A DNA stretch of 64,000 nt from Silene latifolia (taxonomy: Eukaryota > Streptophyta > Magnoliopsida > Caryophyllales > Caryophyllaceae), in contig NC_133534.1 of assembly GCF_048544455.1 (NCBI RefSeq), positions 88,937,637 to 89,001,636 of the forward strand, given 5' to 3'. A program made the translations under genes and the position numbers. The notes under the pieces were generated by a model, which was given only the letters and a program-made list of their open reading frames with translations, was not told where the DNA came from and did not search any database. Position 1 is the stretch's first letter. Each line of letters begins with the position of its first letter. Shown in pieces: positions 25,135 through 36,456 of the stretch.

Positions 25135-26089
25135 GGAGAAGGGGGGGGGGGGGGGTGAGTATGTTAAGGCTCCTAATGTAAGGTGGGATACCTGTTGTAT
25201 GCCAAAGAATGAGGGGGGTCTTGGTCTCAAGGAGAGTTGTGTTTGGAATGTTGCTTTGTTGGGCATATACGTGTGGTGGCTTGCTTCTAAAAAAGATCAT
25301 ATATGGGTAAAGTGGGTGAACCATGTGTATATGAGAGATAAACACTGGACTGCTTACTATGCTCCTCTTGACTGTCGTTGGTCTTGGAGGAAAATCACTC
25401 ACATCATGCAGAAATTGAAGCAAGCATATACTAATGATAAGTCGCTCAATTCTGATATCAAATATTCTTTGAAAGCAGGTTATGATTGGTTAAGAGGGAC
25501 TTATCTAGAGGTTCCATGGTGTCATTTGGTATGGAATAATCTTAACATCCCAAAATATTCTTTCATATGTTGGGCTATTATGCATAAAAGATTACTGAAA
25601 AAGGATAGATTGCTTAGAATGGAGGTGACTGTGGATTCCATCTGTGAAATCTGTAGAATTTGTCCTGAGGATCATCAACATCTGTTTGTGGATTGCTCCT
25701 ATATGCATTGTTTAATAATGTGGTGCATTGGTTTTCTAATGCTAGAAATGTCACGAAGATGCAACAGATATTTCTTGGTGCTACATATGTTGCTCTCCTG
25801 TAATATATTTAGAAGAGCAAAAATGAGGCTCGACTGCACAAGTTTGTGAGGAGCCCTGAAGTTGTGGTGGAGCAAGTTCTTACTGATATCAAGCAGAGAT
25901 CTCAGCGTTTGAATTTGAGCAAGCTGAAACTGAAGGATAGTAGCTGGTTTCATAGCATTCATTGATTGTAATTTTTTTGTTTTACCATAGCATAGAGTGC
26001 ATAGCTTTATTATATGTCACACAAAGGATGTAAACACTTGGAGATTTAGATTCTAATATACTTAACTTACCCCAAAAAAAAACTGCATT
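25135..26089 (+). mobile_element. 5'-truncated LINE (non-LTR retrotransposon)
   Basis: The 3' end of an L1-type plant LINE, with a short A tail (about 26074-26082) and a target site duplication AAACTGCATT at 25125-25134 and 26080-26089. The first bases include a run of 15 G (25141-25155), either a filler made at insertion or an assembly problem. 5' truncation, A tail and a duplication of this length are the marks of target-primed reverse transcription. It lies inside the Tat-like LTR. Confidence 0.9.
25156..25965 (+). pseudogene. LINE ORF2 C-terminus: zf-RVT zinc-binding region
   Basis: The C-terminal part of the LINE reverse transcriptase protein. NEGGLGLKE and VWNNLNIPKYSFICWAIMHKRL match the zinc-binding reverse transcriptase (zf-RVT) family, with CEICRICPEDHQHLFVDC (about 25650-25700) as the zinc-binding stretch. 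One frameshift near 25720 moves the reading to another frame, which stays open to TGA at 25963-25965, about 110 bases before the A tail. Endonuclease and RT catalytic domains are missing through truncation. Confidence 0.88.
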
Positions 26090-27823
26090 AGCGAAAAGGA
26101 GTGATTTTTGGCACCCTCAGCTTACATGTTTCTCGGATGCAAGCTTCTTGGTACGTCAACGCTGGTTTTCAAATCAACAAACGGAACCGAACTTGAACCA
26201 AACAAACACGTTTCACCCGTAAACCCGATTTTGCGCAGCGAATTTCAACTGATCACCACGACTTCAATTCTTAATGATTTTTCAATCTGAAAGATTTTTT
26301 GGAATCCTTGAACAACAAAAGTTTGATCTTTAGCAAAAAACAAAACTGAAAACATTTTTAAAACGATTAAAAACGAGCACAATTGTGCTGCTCAGAAACT
26401 TCTAAAAATCGCGCAAGGTGAAGTATTGAGTAATTTAACGCTCAAAACATTACCAGGTGCATTTCATTAAGGCACGAATCAATAAAGGGAACTACCTAGA
26501 TTATTTATGTCAACTTTGGTGAATTTTAATGGTTTTTGATGGGGTTTCGAAGGTGTTCTTTTGAAAGGGCAGCGGGATGCTCTATTTTGTGGGGTTGGTT
26601 GTGTTTCGTGGAGAAGATGAAGATGGTTGCTGGTTTTTACGTGTCGTGAGGCTATGGTTTCATTAGTATGGAATTAGTTTTCATTAGGTATTCATGGTAG
26701 GACATAATGGAATCTTATATACGCTTAAGATGCTCGGTTTCGAAGGTTTAGAGAATTGGAATGCGATATAACTCGGTTTAGGAAACTGGAGTTTCTCTAT
26801 CTTGTTTTGACGATTTCCCTATCTTTCCTGATCTTTTTTGGTTGGAAATGGAAAGATATGACTAGGGTAGATATTCTTGATCTCTTGGAAGCTAAGCAAA
26901 GGGAAGGAATAGGCAACAACCGAGCTAAAGAGCTCGATATCACGTGATGATAACAGAGCACAAGAATGCTCGGGTTTGGCATAGTTTTTGGGTTCTTGTG
27001 GCTCATGTCATGGCTTAGGATACGCTAGGTAAAATATAGGGTCATGGGCTAGGTGTAGGGAGTGAACTAGGCTGGGTTGGTGTCGGGTGTTGAGATGTTT
27101 GGTGCGTGTTTGAGCTGCTGAAAACACAGTAGCGCGGGTTGGTAGATGGGCTGGTTTGGACGTGATTTTGGGTTGGAAAAGGGAAGGGGTTTGGGCTAGC
27201 CATGATGGAGTTCGAGCATGATATCATGGGGGAAGGTAATGGGTTCTAAGTTGCCTCGAGACTCTTGCCAAACATGGCTTAAAATCGCATCAAAAATCGC
27301 TCCTCAAACCACTTCAAAAAATGGGTTTAAAAAACCGCTTTAAAAAAACTCGAAATTCATTTGAAATAAACGATTAATAAAAACCATCACAATTTAAATT
27401 TTTGATTTCTCAATCAAAATAAAATAAATTCGAATTAAAATTTAAATTAAAACTTTCAAAACAATTTATAACGTTAAATCATAAATAACAGCTTGAAACT
27501 CGAATTAAATTCAAATCAAATAAAATATATTCGATTTATTTCAAAAATCATTTAAACGTAAATAAATGAAATTTAAACTTTTATTTCATAAATTTTCAAA
27601 ACCAAAATGCAAAGAAACAAATAACTATTTATTTCAAAACATTCAAAATGTCAATTTAAACAACTATTTAAATTAACTAAAACCGTCGTCGTCACCTTGC
27701 GTCACATCCATGTGACGTATCCGTATCACGAGCACGTCACTTGAGAATACTTGTGTCCTATCGTCATCAGGTGGCTGGCGGAATTTATGTAAATTCCAAT
27801 ATCGACAGATACGGGTATCTACA

Positions 27824-28941
27824 ACCTTCACCAAGGGAAGTAGAATTCTGGGTGGATTTGAAGCCGGGTGTGGGACCAATCTTTAAGGCCCCATACCGGA
27901 TGGGTCCAAAAGAGTTAGAGGAATTGAAGAAGCAACTTTGGGAGTTGGCGGGTAAGGGATACATTAGACCTAGTGTTTTACAATCGGGAGCACCGGTTCG
28001 ATTTGTGAAGAAGAAGGACGGGACTTTGAGGTTATGCATCGACTATAGGGAGTTGAATAGCGTCACCATGAAGAACAAGTACCCTCTACCAAGGATCGAC
28101 GATCTATTTGACCAACTTAGTAGAACCAGTGTCTTTTCAAAGATTAATTTGAGGTCGGGGTATCACCAATTGATGATTAATGATGAGGACATCCCGAAGA
28201 CCGCTTTTAGATCAAGATATGGACACTATGAGTTTGTTGTGATGCCATTCGGGTTAACAAATACCCCGGCCGTAATCATGGATCTCATGAATAGGTTATT
28301 TAGCCCGTATTTGGACAAGTTCGTGGTAGTGTTCATAGACAACATTTTGGTCTACTCTAAAACAAAGGAGGAGCACGAGGAGCACTTAACAATAGTGGTG
28401 CAAACCTTGAGGGAGCATGAACTTTATGAAAAACATAGTAAGTGCGAGTTTTGGTTGGAGAATGTGGCTTTCCTAGGTCATGTCATATCAAAGGAAGGAG
28501 TTGTCGAAGACCCGACCAAGATTGATGTCGTGTCTAAGTGGGTAGCACCCAAGAATGTAGCGGAAATCCGAAGCTTCATAGGTCTAGCAGGGTATTACCG
28601 GTTGTTTGTGAAAGACTTCTCCAAGATCGCTAGACCTTTGACATCGTTGATGAGATAGGAAAACTATTTCAAGTGGGACGGAACTTGTGAGACGACCTTC
28701 TTGACTTTAAAAGAGCGCTTGACCACGGCCCCGCTTTTAGCCTTGTCGGAAAGGAGTGAGAATTTCGAGATGTACACTTACATTTCAAATAATGGCTTGG
28801 GATGTGTACTTATGCAAAATGATAGAGACATTTCCTATGCATCACAGCAATTGATCAAGAGTTTGGAGCCGTTATCTTTGCCTTGAAGATTTGGAGACAT
28901 TACCTGTATGGAGCAATGAAGAGTCTACCGATCCGAAATAC
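27824..28941 (+). pseudogene. pol: Gypsy pol fragment: reverse transcriptase and RNase H
   Basis: Opens mid-protein at [14 protein letters not shown] and runs through a Ty3-gypsy reverse transcriptase: [33 protein letters not shown], and the catalytic box reading FIDNIL (about 28335), where the second aspartate is changed to asparagine. The frame is open to a TAG at 28656. RNase H follows (ERSENFEMYTYISNNGLG; the usual TDAS is altered) with an internal deletion, and ends at the insertion of element E at 28942. Sequence style is Tekay-like. Both ends are cut by other elements, making it one of the oldest layers. Confidence 0.88.
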
Positions 28942-30535
28942 TGAAGAGGGGGGGGGGGGGTGAATTAAGGATTAAAACTTTTAACTAATTTTTCGATTAT
29001 ATATGTATAATTAATTATTTAAATTTTATTGATTAAACTTTAACTAATTAACGAATAAAAACGAAATAAACAAACGAACGTAAGAGAGAGACGCACGGTT
29101 TTTGAAGTGGTTCAGTTTCACAAATCGAAACCTACGTCCATTATTCTCGATTAATAAATTTAGTACCTTTCTACGGATTACAAATTTACTAACCCAACTC
29201 GTACAACTAACCCTAGTTGTAACTGAGGTGAGTACCGTTAAATACTCGAGTGACTAACTTACGCTAATAAGAAAGCACTGTTGATTCTACTAAAAGTTCA
29301 CCTTAATGAACGAGTAAGAAATCAATTAAGCACTATTATCTTATAACGATAACTAAAGAATGAATGCACAAGTTTATTAACACACGACCTTTTTCGAAAA
29401 TAGCAAAACGGTTTTCTTTGTTTTGAAACACACGGTTTTTGCTCTTAAAATTAAAATCAATTTATGCTTAAAGGTCTTACTTTTAAATGTTGCAAAAGCA
29501 AAGTATTTATAGGAGAGGAAAGAGCATGGCTCACGGTTTGCCCGAAACCCTAATAGCCAAAATATGGATATGTAAACAAATTATATCTTTTATTATTTCT
29601 TTCCTTAAAACCCTAAGAGATAATAGAGAATATTCCAAAAGATAAAATATAAATTATTATTTTATTATCTTTTCCATAAATCTTAAGATATGATAATATT
29701 TTCCATAAAAAAAATATTCTTATCATAAATAACCATATCAAGTTAAATATAAAAGATATGTTAAGATAATTCTAGATAATATAATCTTTACAATAATAAT
29801 CTTTTATTCCTTAAGGCAACACGAGATAACACGGCACATATGCCTCGTGATCCGTGGAAACCCTAGCTTGATATTAGGTTAAATTTTAGGGTTAAGAGTA
29901 TGCCATGTTAAAACCCTAATTAGTAATTTGGCTCAACTCATAAGTTGATCCAACATGATTACTAATTATAAGTTTAAAATAAAACCATACTCCATATTAA
30001 TATGAGCTTCTTTAATAAATACCTTTGCTAGAACATTTAAAAGATACCAAAATATTTTTCAAAAACAATTTTGAAAACATTTTAAGTCGTGTAGTATAAA
30101 CTCAGCATCTCAATGTTATAGTAGAAGATCTATAACATTGAGCTCTTTCACAAGTAATGTTATAGCTGTCAAGCTATAACTTTACCAGTATATGAAATTC
30201 ATTCTTAGGATACCATTATGAGATAATCACCTATACTATTCTAATATTCTTAGGAGATCTTCGAGCATAGGCTACTTCATTATCCAAGCTTGATTAATCT
30301 TTAGACGAGCTTCGTCTTCTCATAATGCTTGAATAATTCTTCTATAATCTTGATCTGTAATAAAGGGCTTGATCATAACATAGTCTTGTATACGTTCATT
30401 ACAATTTTCTAAGCTTGACAAATAGTAAGTCTAATCTGAAGAGACTAAACAAACAATTACACACAACGAGTATATAAAATATAAAGCAATCTTGACATCA
30501 TCAAAACATAAACATATATTCTATATGGTTCAACA
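28942..30535 (-). repeat. Element E 3' LTR
   Basis: 1594 bp. In element orientation it starts TGTTGAACCATATAG at 30535 and ends CCCTCTTCA at 28942. A run of 13 G (28948-28960) lies at its end on the plus strand. Two hairpins lie side by side: a 13-bp perfect stem CTCAATGTTATAG (30109-30121) with 30130-30142, and a 9-bp stem GTTATAGCT (30159-30167) with 30172-30180. No coding sequence. Confidence 0.7.
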
Positions 30536-31074
30536 AATTCCCCCTTTTTGATGATGGCAAGTCTCCTAAAATTGTGACTAAGTATAAGGTTCCCCTTCAA
30601 TATAATACCGTTATCTTGATAATAAAGATCAACGTAAGATCAAGACGATTAACACATAATCGAAACTTAAAGGACTTTAAGAGACAATTGGTCTTGACAA
30701 GGAGCAAGCTTAGATAGATGCTTACCATAGATGTTCTTTCCCCCTCTTGACATCATCGAAAAGATAAGATCAAACATAAAATGACTAGAATAATATAAGA
30801 CGAGACAAGAGATAAGAACGATATAAGAAACTAATATACCATATATAAACATAGGCATCTAGAAATTAAAGTAGCACACAAACTTAAAGAAAAACATGTC
30901 TAAAGCCAAATGGGCCAAAATAACAACATGTTTTAGAATTACTTGTGCCATAACCACAAGTAATTTGCCAAAATGGGCCGAATGGGATAGTTGTGCAAAA
31001 TACACCATTAGAACATCAAAATAAGATAAAGCTAATAAAGAAAAGTGCTAAATTAGGTAATAGGCAAGACAAGG
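30536..31074 (-). other. Element E 3' untranslated stretch and purine tract
   Basis: Non-coding between the end of the ORF and the LTR. On the minus strand it ends CATCATCAAAAAGGGGGAAT at the LTR border, a typical polypurine tract. A shorter, similar GATGTCAAGAGGGGGAAAG lies at about 30738-30756. Confidence 0.65.
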
Positions 31075-32326
31075 TCAAATATGGCGAGTCTTATACGGGT
31101 TAACATAGTCGGGACGAGTGCGATGTTCCAAGGCATCAAGACGATCAAAAGAACTCCTCACAAGCGTACCTTGAGCTTGAAGGCTCCTTTGAAAGTTAAG
31201 AACTTTCAATGATAAGGCCTTTGTCGCCTCCAAGGTAAGAGATTGATCGGCCGCCATTGCTTTCCCGTGCATAACCAACGCACCACCTTGACTAGTGAGA
31301 AAAGAAAGACGATCTCCATGTTGGAACACTTCCCCACGAGTTGTCTTCAACTCCCTCTGAAAACCCGATAGCCTCTTATCAACCCCGTCCATCCACTCAT
31401 AAACCCGATCACTATCTAAACCTCCATCCGAGGACCGTGAAGTCCCAACCCGAGAAAAGGCCGTGGCTAAGGCCGTGGTTTGCTCCTCAAATTTTCCCAT
31501 AAAAGAACCCATAAAACTCTCCATCTTAGCTTCCAAAGCTACTAAACCAACATCACTAGAACCCTTTTCAACATGTTTAGCAAGGACCAATTTGGGTCCA
31601 TCAATCCCAAGACCCATCAATTTGATTACACGATCACACATGCAATCCTTTACACTAACACCGTAACTTTCCCGTCCCACAAACTTGCTTTATCTCCAAC
31701 AACCTCGATATGCACATTCCATATGGAAGATCAATAGTAGTACAAAACTTCTCCTTGGTGACGGTTAAACTCGTTTGAAAAATACAGTTTAGAACAAGAC
31801 TAGCCAAATTGATTTTTCGACCCTCAAACCAAGAATCCACAATGATTGCTTCATAACTCGACACTTTATCCCTTCCACCCCTTCTCGGCAAAATCGTGTT
31901 CCACAAGAAATTTAAGAGAAACTTGATTTTGGTCGAAAGAGGACGGACTATAATGTTACCATTATCCGACCCAACCACCTCAAAATACTTTTTAATGGCA
32001 AATTGTTTATCATCATCCACATTAGACCATTCCAAACTAGGATTGACATCGATTCCATCATGAGGAACCGAAAAAGCTGAACGAAAATCATCAACTAACA
32101 CGGTAACATCGACACCATTAACAGTTTCATGCAACACACCATCCTTAACTTTGACTGAGGCGAAAAATTGAACTACCTCAACCGGGTAAGTAGGACCCGA
32201 GAACCGACTCACATCACTCCAACCATGAAAATCAAGAAATTCGACAAAAAACTTAAGAGAAGGTATTTGTGACAACCAAGATTTGTAATACCTTCCTCCA
32301 TGGATTGAATATGGCAAAACCCGTGA
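31075..32326 (-). pseudogene. Element E ORF1-like / putative plant transposon protein, broken
   Basis: The minus-strand frame is cut at its N-terminal side by the Athila LTR at 32327, so the start is missing. The first part has FLDFHGW, GPTYPVEVVQFFASVKV and a region ending DLPYGMCISRL, which resembles the 'putative plant transposon protein' domain. A frame change near 31670 leads into a second part with a coiled-coil-like tail (VDKRLSGFQRELKTTRGEV) and a stop at 31075. The pattern helix-TYP-x4-[EQ]F-x-[AS]S is shared with the ORFs at 40002 and 54864. Function unknown; position matches envelope-like ORFs of plant elements. Confidence 0.65.
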
Positions 32327-34099
32327 TGTGATCAATATTTGAGCATATTTAGTCCCCGAATTAGCCTCGTTCCTATGATTTTTAGTGCATATTTGGGTCA
32401 TTTACTATCTTTAGTCCTTTGTTTTGCATATTCTTTGAGGTTTTGTTTCCTTGGTAGGAGAGGAGTGCAAACCTTGCATTTTCATGGCAAAATAGAGCTA
32501 AATTGATCGAATCTAATGACCAAGCATCAAAGAGAAGACAAGACTAGAAGGCATTTGTACATATTGTAGTAGATGGGTAATGATGAAGATTATACTTGCA
32601 TCCCCGACAAAATCCCGGAGGATTGTTGGGAGAAGAGAAGAAGAAAAGAATAAATGGAAGCTGACAAAGAATCCGCTCGTCCAAGCTTCCCAGACGCCCG
32701 TCAAGAGGCTTCCAGGACGCTCGTCCAAGCTTCCCAGACGCCCGTCCAAAACAGCCAGAATCCGAGCGTCCAAGCTTCAAAGCCGCTCATCCAGCCACCT
32801 GAGAATCTGCTCGTCCCGACCCTTGGATGCCCAGATTCTGTTATAGGACAACACGTCCTCTTCTTCCCTCCATTGAAGATGCACATAGTTTTGGAAGACT
32901 AGCAAAAAGGAGACCCGCATCTTTTTCTGAGAGGAGTGATTCCTCAAGGACTTAATCGTCATTTAAGCCCTTAGTAACCCTAATTTGTGCACCTAATCCC
33001 CACTATAAGTACCCCATTAGTCTAATTAGGTTATCATGTTCTTCTTATCAATCTTTAGTGTAGTTTATATCATTCTAATCTCTTCTTAATCTTATAATAG
33101 CCTTCTAATCAAATATTAATACAAATCGCATTTCCTTAATTTCTCTTTTATTCATCTTTTATTTTGGGTAATTGAAGATTATTTGGGATTATTGGGAGAT
33201 TGACAACCTTCCATCAATCATCAAGTACTTCTTTTATTCATTGCATTATTATTTTGGAATCATCACTAGGTATAACTCTCTTAATCCATTTTTAATTATT
33301 GTTAATCTTCATTTATTCATCATGTTTTGCTTTGTTAATATGATTGACAACCTTGTTAACATGTTAAACTTGTTAATGAGTGAGTAGTTTCCTTAACTAG
33401 GGTTAATGGGTAATTAGGGGAAACCAACACTGGGGATGATTCATGCTTAATTTAATATGTTTTCATAATTTATTTGCTTGCTTGTTGTGATCTCAACTTA
33501 TGCACATGTTATATTTGATGAAATGCGAGCCTATGAATCCTTGCATTTTTTTACCCATCACCTACCTTTTCAATGAGACTTGTAAGACATAAACCAACTC
33601 GAGTCTCATTAGACCATGCATATAGTTGAGTAGGGAGGATTAAGTCCGCTTGTAGGTGTTGTACAATCTAATCGATTCGGCTTCAGGACCCAAACCTTCC
33701 TAGGATCGTAAGATATAAACCAACTCGATCCTATCACAACAATAATTGCTTGCTTATAAGTTGAGAATATGTTTGTATGATCAATTGCCATGAATGTCCT
33801 ATGACCCCATAACACCCTAGTGCTTTTAATCAATTGCTACATCTCATTTTAGTCATCTTGCTTGTTTACTTTGATTGATATTTAGTTTAGTGATCTTCTT
33901 ATCTCAACCCAAATTGTGACACTCCTAGACACCGCTACTTGCATTCGAAAATCCTACATCAATACCCGTCCCTTGGGATCCGACCTTTACTTACCTCTTT
34001 ACTAATAGTAGAGTTGTTTGTGAAGTTATAAATATTGTTTTGGTCTAGGTGCTCCTAACGACAAGTAACCGAAATCTAAGCTCCAAGTGAGTCCGACCA
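32327..34099 (+). repeat. Athila-type element 5' LTR
   Basis: 1773 bp from TGTGATCAATATTTGAGC to GTCCGACCA, four bases before the primer site. The text ATTTAGTCCCCGAATTAGCC near the start is common in Athila LTRs. It contains a repeat array at 32655-32845 and, about 160 bases on, a TATA-like TATAAGTA (33004-33011). No gene; the overlapping short frames over the array are repeat by-products. Confidence 0.85.
32655..32845. repeat. GAGCGTCC / GCTCGTCC array in Athila LTR
   Basis: Seven or more copies of related words: AATCCGCTCGTCC, GGACGCTCGTCC, CAGACGCCCGTC and AATCCGAGCGTCC. The core occurs in both orientations (GAGCGTC and GACGCTC), often followed by AAGCTTC. The same word family forms the array at 54150-54520 inside this element. 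Confidence 0.85.
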
Positions 34100-34103
34100 A
34101 AAA

Positions 34104-34121
34104 TGGCGCCGTTGTCGGGGA
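34104..34121 (+). other. Athila primer binding site (Asp tRNA)
   Basis: TGGCGCCGTTGTCGGGGA, the 18-base site complementary to the 3' end of aspartate tRNA used by Athila/Tat elements. It differs from the Met site of all the other elements here. Confidence 0.93.
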
Positions 34122-34238
34122 CGGTGTTAACTTGATTTGATTTTCTTAGATTGTTATTAGTTGTGTCTTTCTTTGCCTTGGGGAAGTAAAACTCCTCAAG
34201 GTTTGTTCTAATTGTTTTCGAGTTGTTTGATTATTTGC

Positions 34239-36456
34239 ATGTCTAGAAGATCACAAGGTAACTTGTTACCCATTGCTCACGAGATTGAAAGGACTTTGAC
34301 AACCAATAGAAGACTTGCTAGAAATACTTTGAAAGGTATTGGTGAGGTTGTAGATATTTAACCAAATACTATTAAGTTCATCAACCCTTTTGCAAGAGAA
34401 GGTGAGGTGAACCCAACACAAAATGAATCACACAATCAAACCACAATGCCTAAGTTTTCATCACATTCCGTACCAACCGAGGAGAACCTACCCTATGGTA
34501 CTCCCACACCACAACACTTAACCATAATTTTCATTGCAAAATTCGCATTTATCCAATTAGTCGAAAGAAGCCAATTTGGGGGGATGCCTAGTGAAGACCC
34601 TCATTCTTATATGAAAACTTTTTGTGACTATTGTGATGCGATTTCACAAACCGGTGTAACTCAAGACCAAATTCGATGGGTCTTATTCCCGTTTTCTCTG
34701 ATTGGCACCGGAAAACAATGGTTGAAAAGCCTTGATAAAGCTACTCTTGGAATTGACTCTTGGAAGAAGTTGTCTCTAGCTTTCTACAAAAAATTCTAAC
34801 CTCCGAAAAAGACTAACATGCTAAGAGCTCAAATTACGGGTTTTAAGCAAAGGGATGAAGAATATTTGTATGAAGCATTCGAGCGATTCAAAGGAATTTG
34901 TCGTTCATGTCCTCATCATGGACTTAGCGAGTGGTTCTTGGTACATCAATTTTGGAATGGTCTTTATGAAGACTAAAGAAACATTCTCAACAAGGGATCA
35001 AATGGTATGTTCACCGAAGTTGACGATGATCAAACTTGGAACAAGATTGAGGAAATGGCGGTCCATAATTTACAATATAGTAGACCTCGCAAGGCTACTA
35101 GAGGAGAAAAACATGAAGTGGACTCTATTACTCAATTGGGTGCTCAACTTAGTGCTCATATTGATACCATCAACTTGAAGTTTGAGAAGGCTATGGCTAA
35201 ACTTGAAGAAACCTCAAAATCACCAAAGCATCATGTTAATGCCATGGTAACATCTTCATCAATCCCAAGTGGGATATGTGAGAATTGTGTAACTTTGGGA
35301 CATGACCAAAGTGAATGTAGGGGAACAAATGAACAAGTGAATGCTTTTCAAGCATACAAAAGTGGTACCCCTTATTCCAACTATTACAATGAAAACACCA
35401 AATTCCACCCAAATATCACATACAAAAGCCAAAATGTCCAAAACCCTCAACCAACATACACCCCACCTCCCATGAGAACCCAAAATCAAAGACCCTTTTT
35501 CAACCAAAACCAAGGTTACCAAAATCAAACTCCATACAATCAACAAAATGACCAAGGTTTTGATGTTGAAAAAGCGGTCCTCCAAATGCAAAAGAATCAA
35601 CAAGAATTTTTCACTCAAATGTAAAAAGATAGCCAAGCAAAAGACATCACCATCAACAACATCCTAGCCCACACAAAAATGTTGGAAACTCAATTGACCC
35701 AACTAGCATCTTCAAATTCTCAAAGACAAAAGGGGCAATTACCACCTCAAAGTAATCCCCCAATACATGAAATGGTTAGTGCCATTTACTTGAGGAGTGG
35801 TACGAGATATGAAGGGCCCAAGAAGCATGTTGAGGATAAAGTTGTGGAAGCTAGTGACAAAGAAGAAGTTGTGCAAAACTCTAAGGAAGGAGAACCAACA
35901 AACCAAGAAGTTTCAAAGAAAAGTGAAGAAAAGGCAAAGGAGAAGGAGCCCATTGTGATTAGACTTCCATTCCCGAGTCGTCAAGCTAAGCCTAAGTTTG
36001 ATGACCAACTTGGAAAATTCATGAAAATTGTGAAGAATTTAGAAAACTCGATTCCTTTCACGGAATTAATCAATCACGTGCCGGCCTATGCAAAGTACAT
36101 GAAGTACATCCTTACGAAAAAGAAGTCAATCCGGAAGCTTGAAACTATCGCCTTCACTAAGGTGAGTAGTGCAATCCTTCTAGGGGGTTCACCTCCGAAA
36201 CTTAAAGAACCGGGAAGCTTCTCAATACCGTGTACCATTGGCGACACCACGATCAACAAGGCTTTGTGTGATCTAGGAGAAAGTGTGAGTGTTATGCCGT
36301 ATTCGGTTAGTAAAAGGTTAGGGATGGGAGACTTAAATGTACCAACATCACACTCCAAATGGCCGATAGAACAACGAAGACACCGTTAGGGATATGAGAA
36401 GATGTTCCCGTGAGAATTGGCAAATTCTTCATCCAGGTGGACTTTGTGATTGTTGA
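34239..36456 (+). pseudogene. gag: Athila gag-protease, part 1
   Basis: From ATG at 34239 (MSRRSQGNLLPIAHEIE) one frame runs to about 36345. It is interrupted by only four stops: TAA at 34359, 34797, 34974 and 35622. It includes the retrotransposon gag domain (EDPHSYMKTFCDYCDAI to KQWLKSL, about 34590-34735), a CCHC zinc knuckle CENCVTLGHDQSEC (about 35276-35317), a Q/N-rich linker, a lysine/glutamate-rich stretch, and the aspartic protease with LCDLGESVSVMPYS (about 36266-36307). The usual alanine after DLG is glutamate. A frame change near 36350 precedes the G3 insertion at 36457. The protease continues at 53228. Confidence 0.87.

Larger units (their letters stand above)
24042..27823 (+). 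repeat. Probable Tat/Ogre-like LTR (interrupted by a LINE)
   Basis: Begins TGTGGATGTGGG just after CCCCAGGAGAGTCACC, and ends CGGGTATCTACA exactly where a gypsy RT frame resumes. The GGAGTCGCCACC motif near the start (about 24084) and the ATCTACA end are features I associate with Tat-type LTRs. Without the LINE it would be about 2.8 kb. No gene is seen in 24042-25134 or 26090-27823; short frames there look random. The partner LTR and target duplication are outside the window. Confidence 0.5.
28942..32326 (-). mobile_element. Element E: LTR element with envelope-position ORF, left part
   Basis: Minus-strand LTR retrotransposon of which the 3' LTR and the last 1.8 kb of the internal region are visible. 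The right side is cut by the Athila-type element at 32327 and continues beyond the window. The purine tract AAAAAGGGGGAATT next to the LTR and an ORF placed between pol and 3' LTR suggest a Sirevirus-like copia element. No pol is visible to confirm this. Confidence 0.65.

Noticed and set aside
26756..27227. Short frames in the right part of the Tat-like LTR that might be a host gene
   Set aside because: No recognisable domain, no splice structure or codon pattern, and they lie between the two LTR borders.
32580..32902. Overlapping frames over the Athila LTR array on both strands
   Set aside because: Low-complexity translations of the GCTCGTCC repeat in several frames at once.
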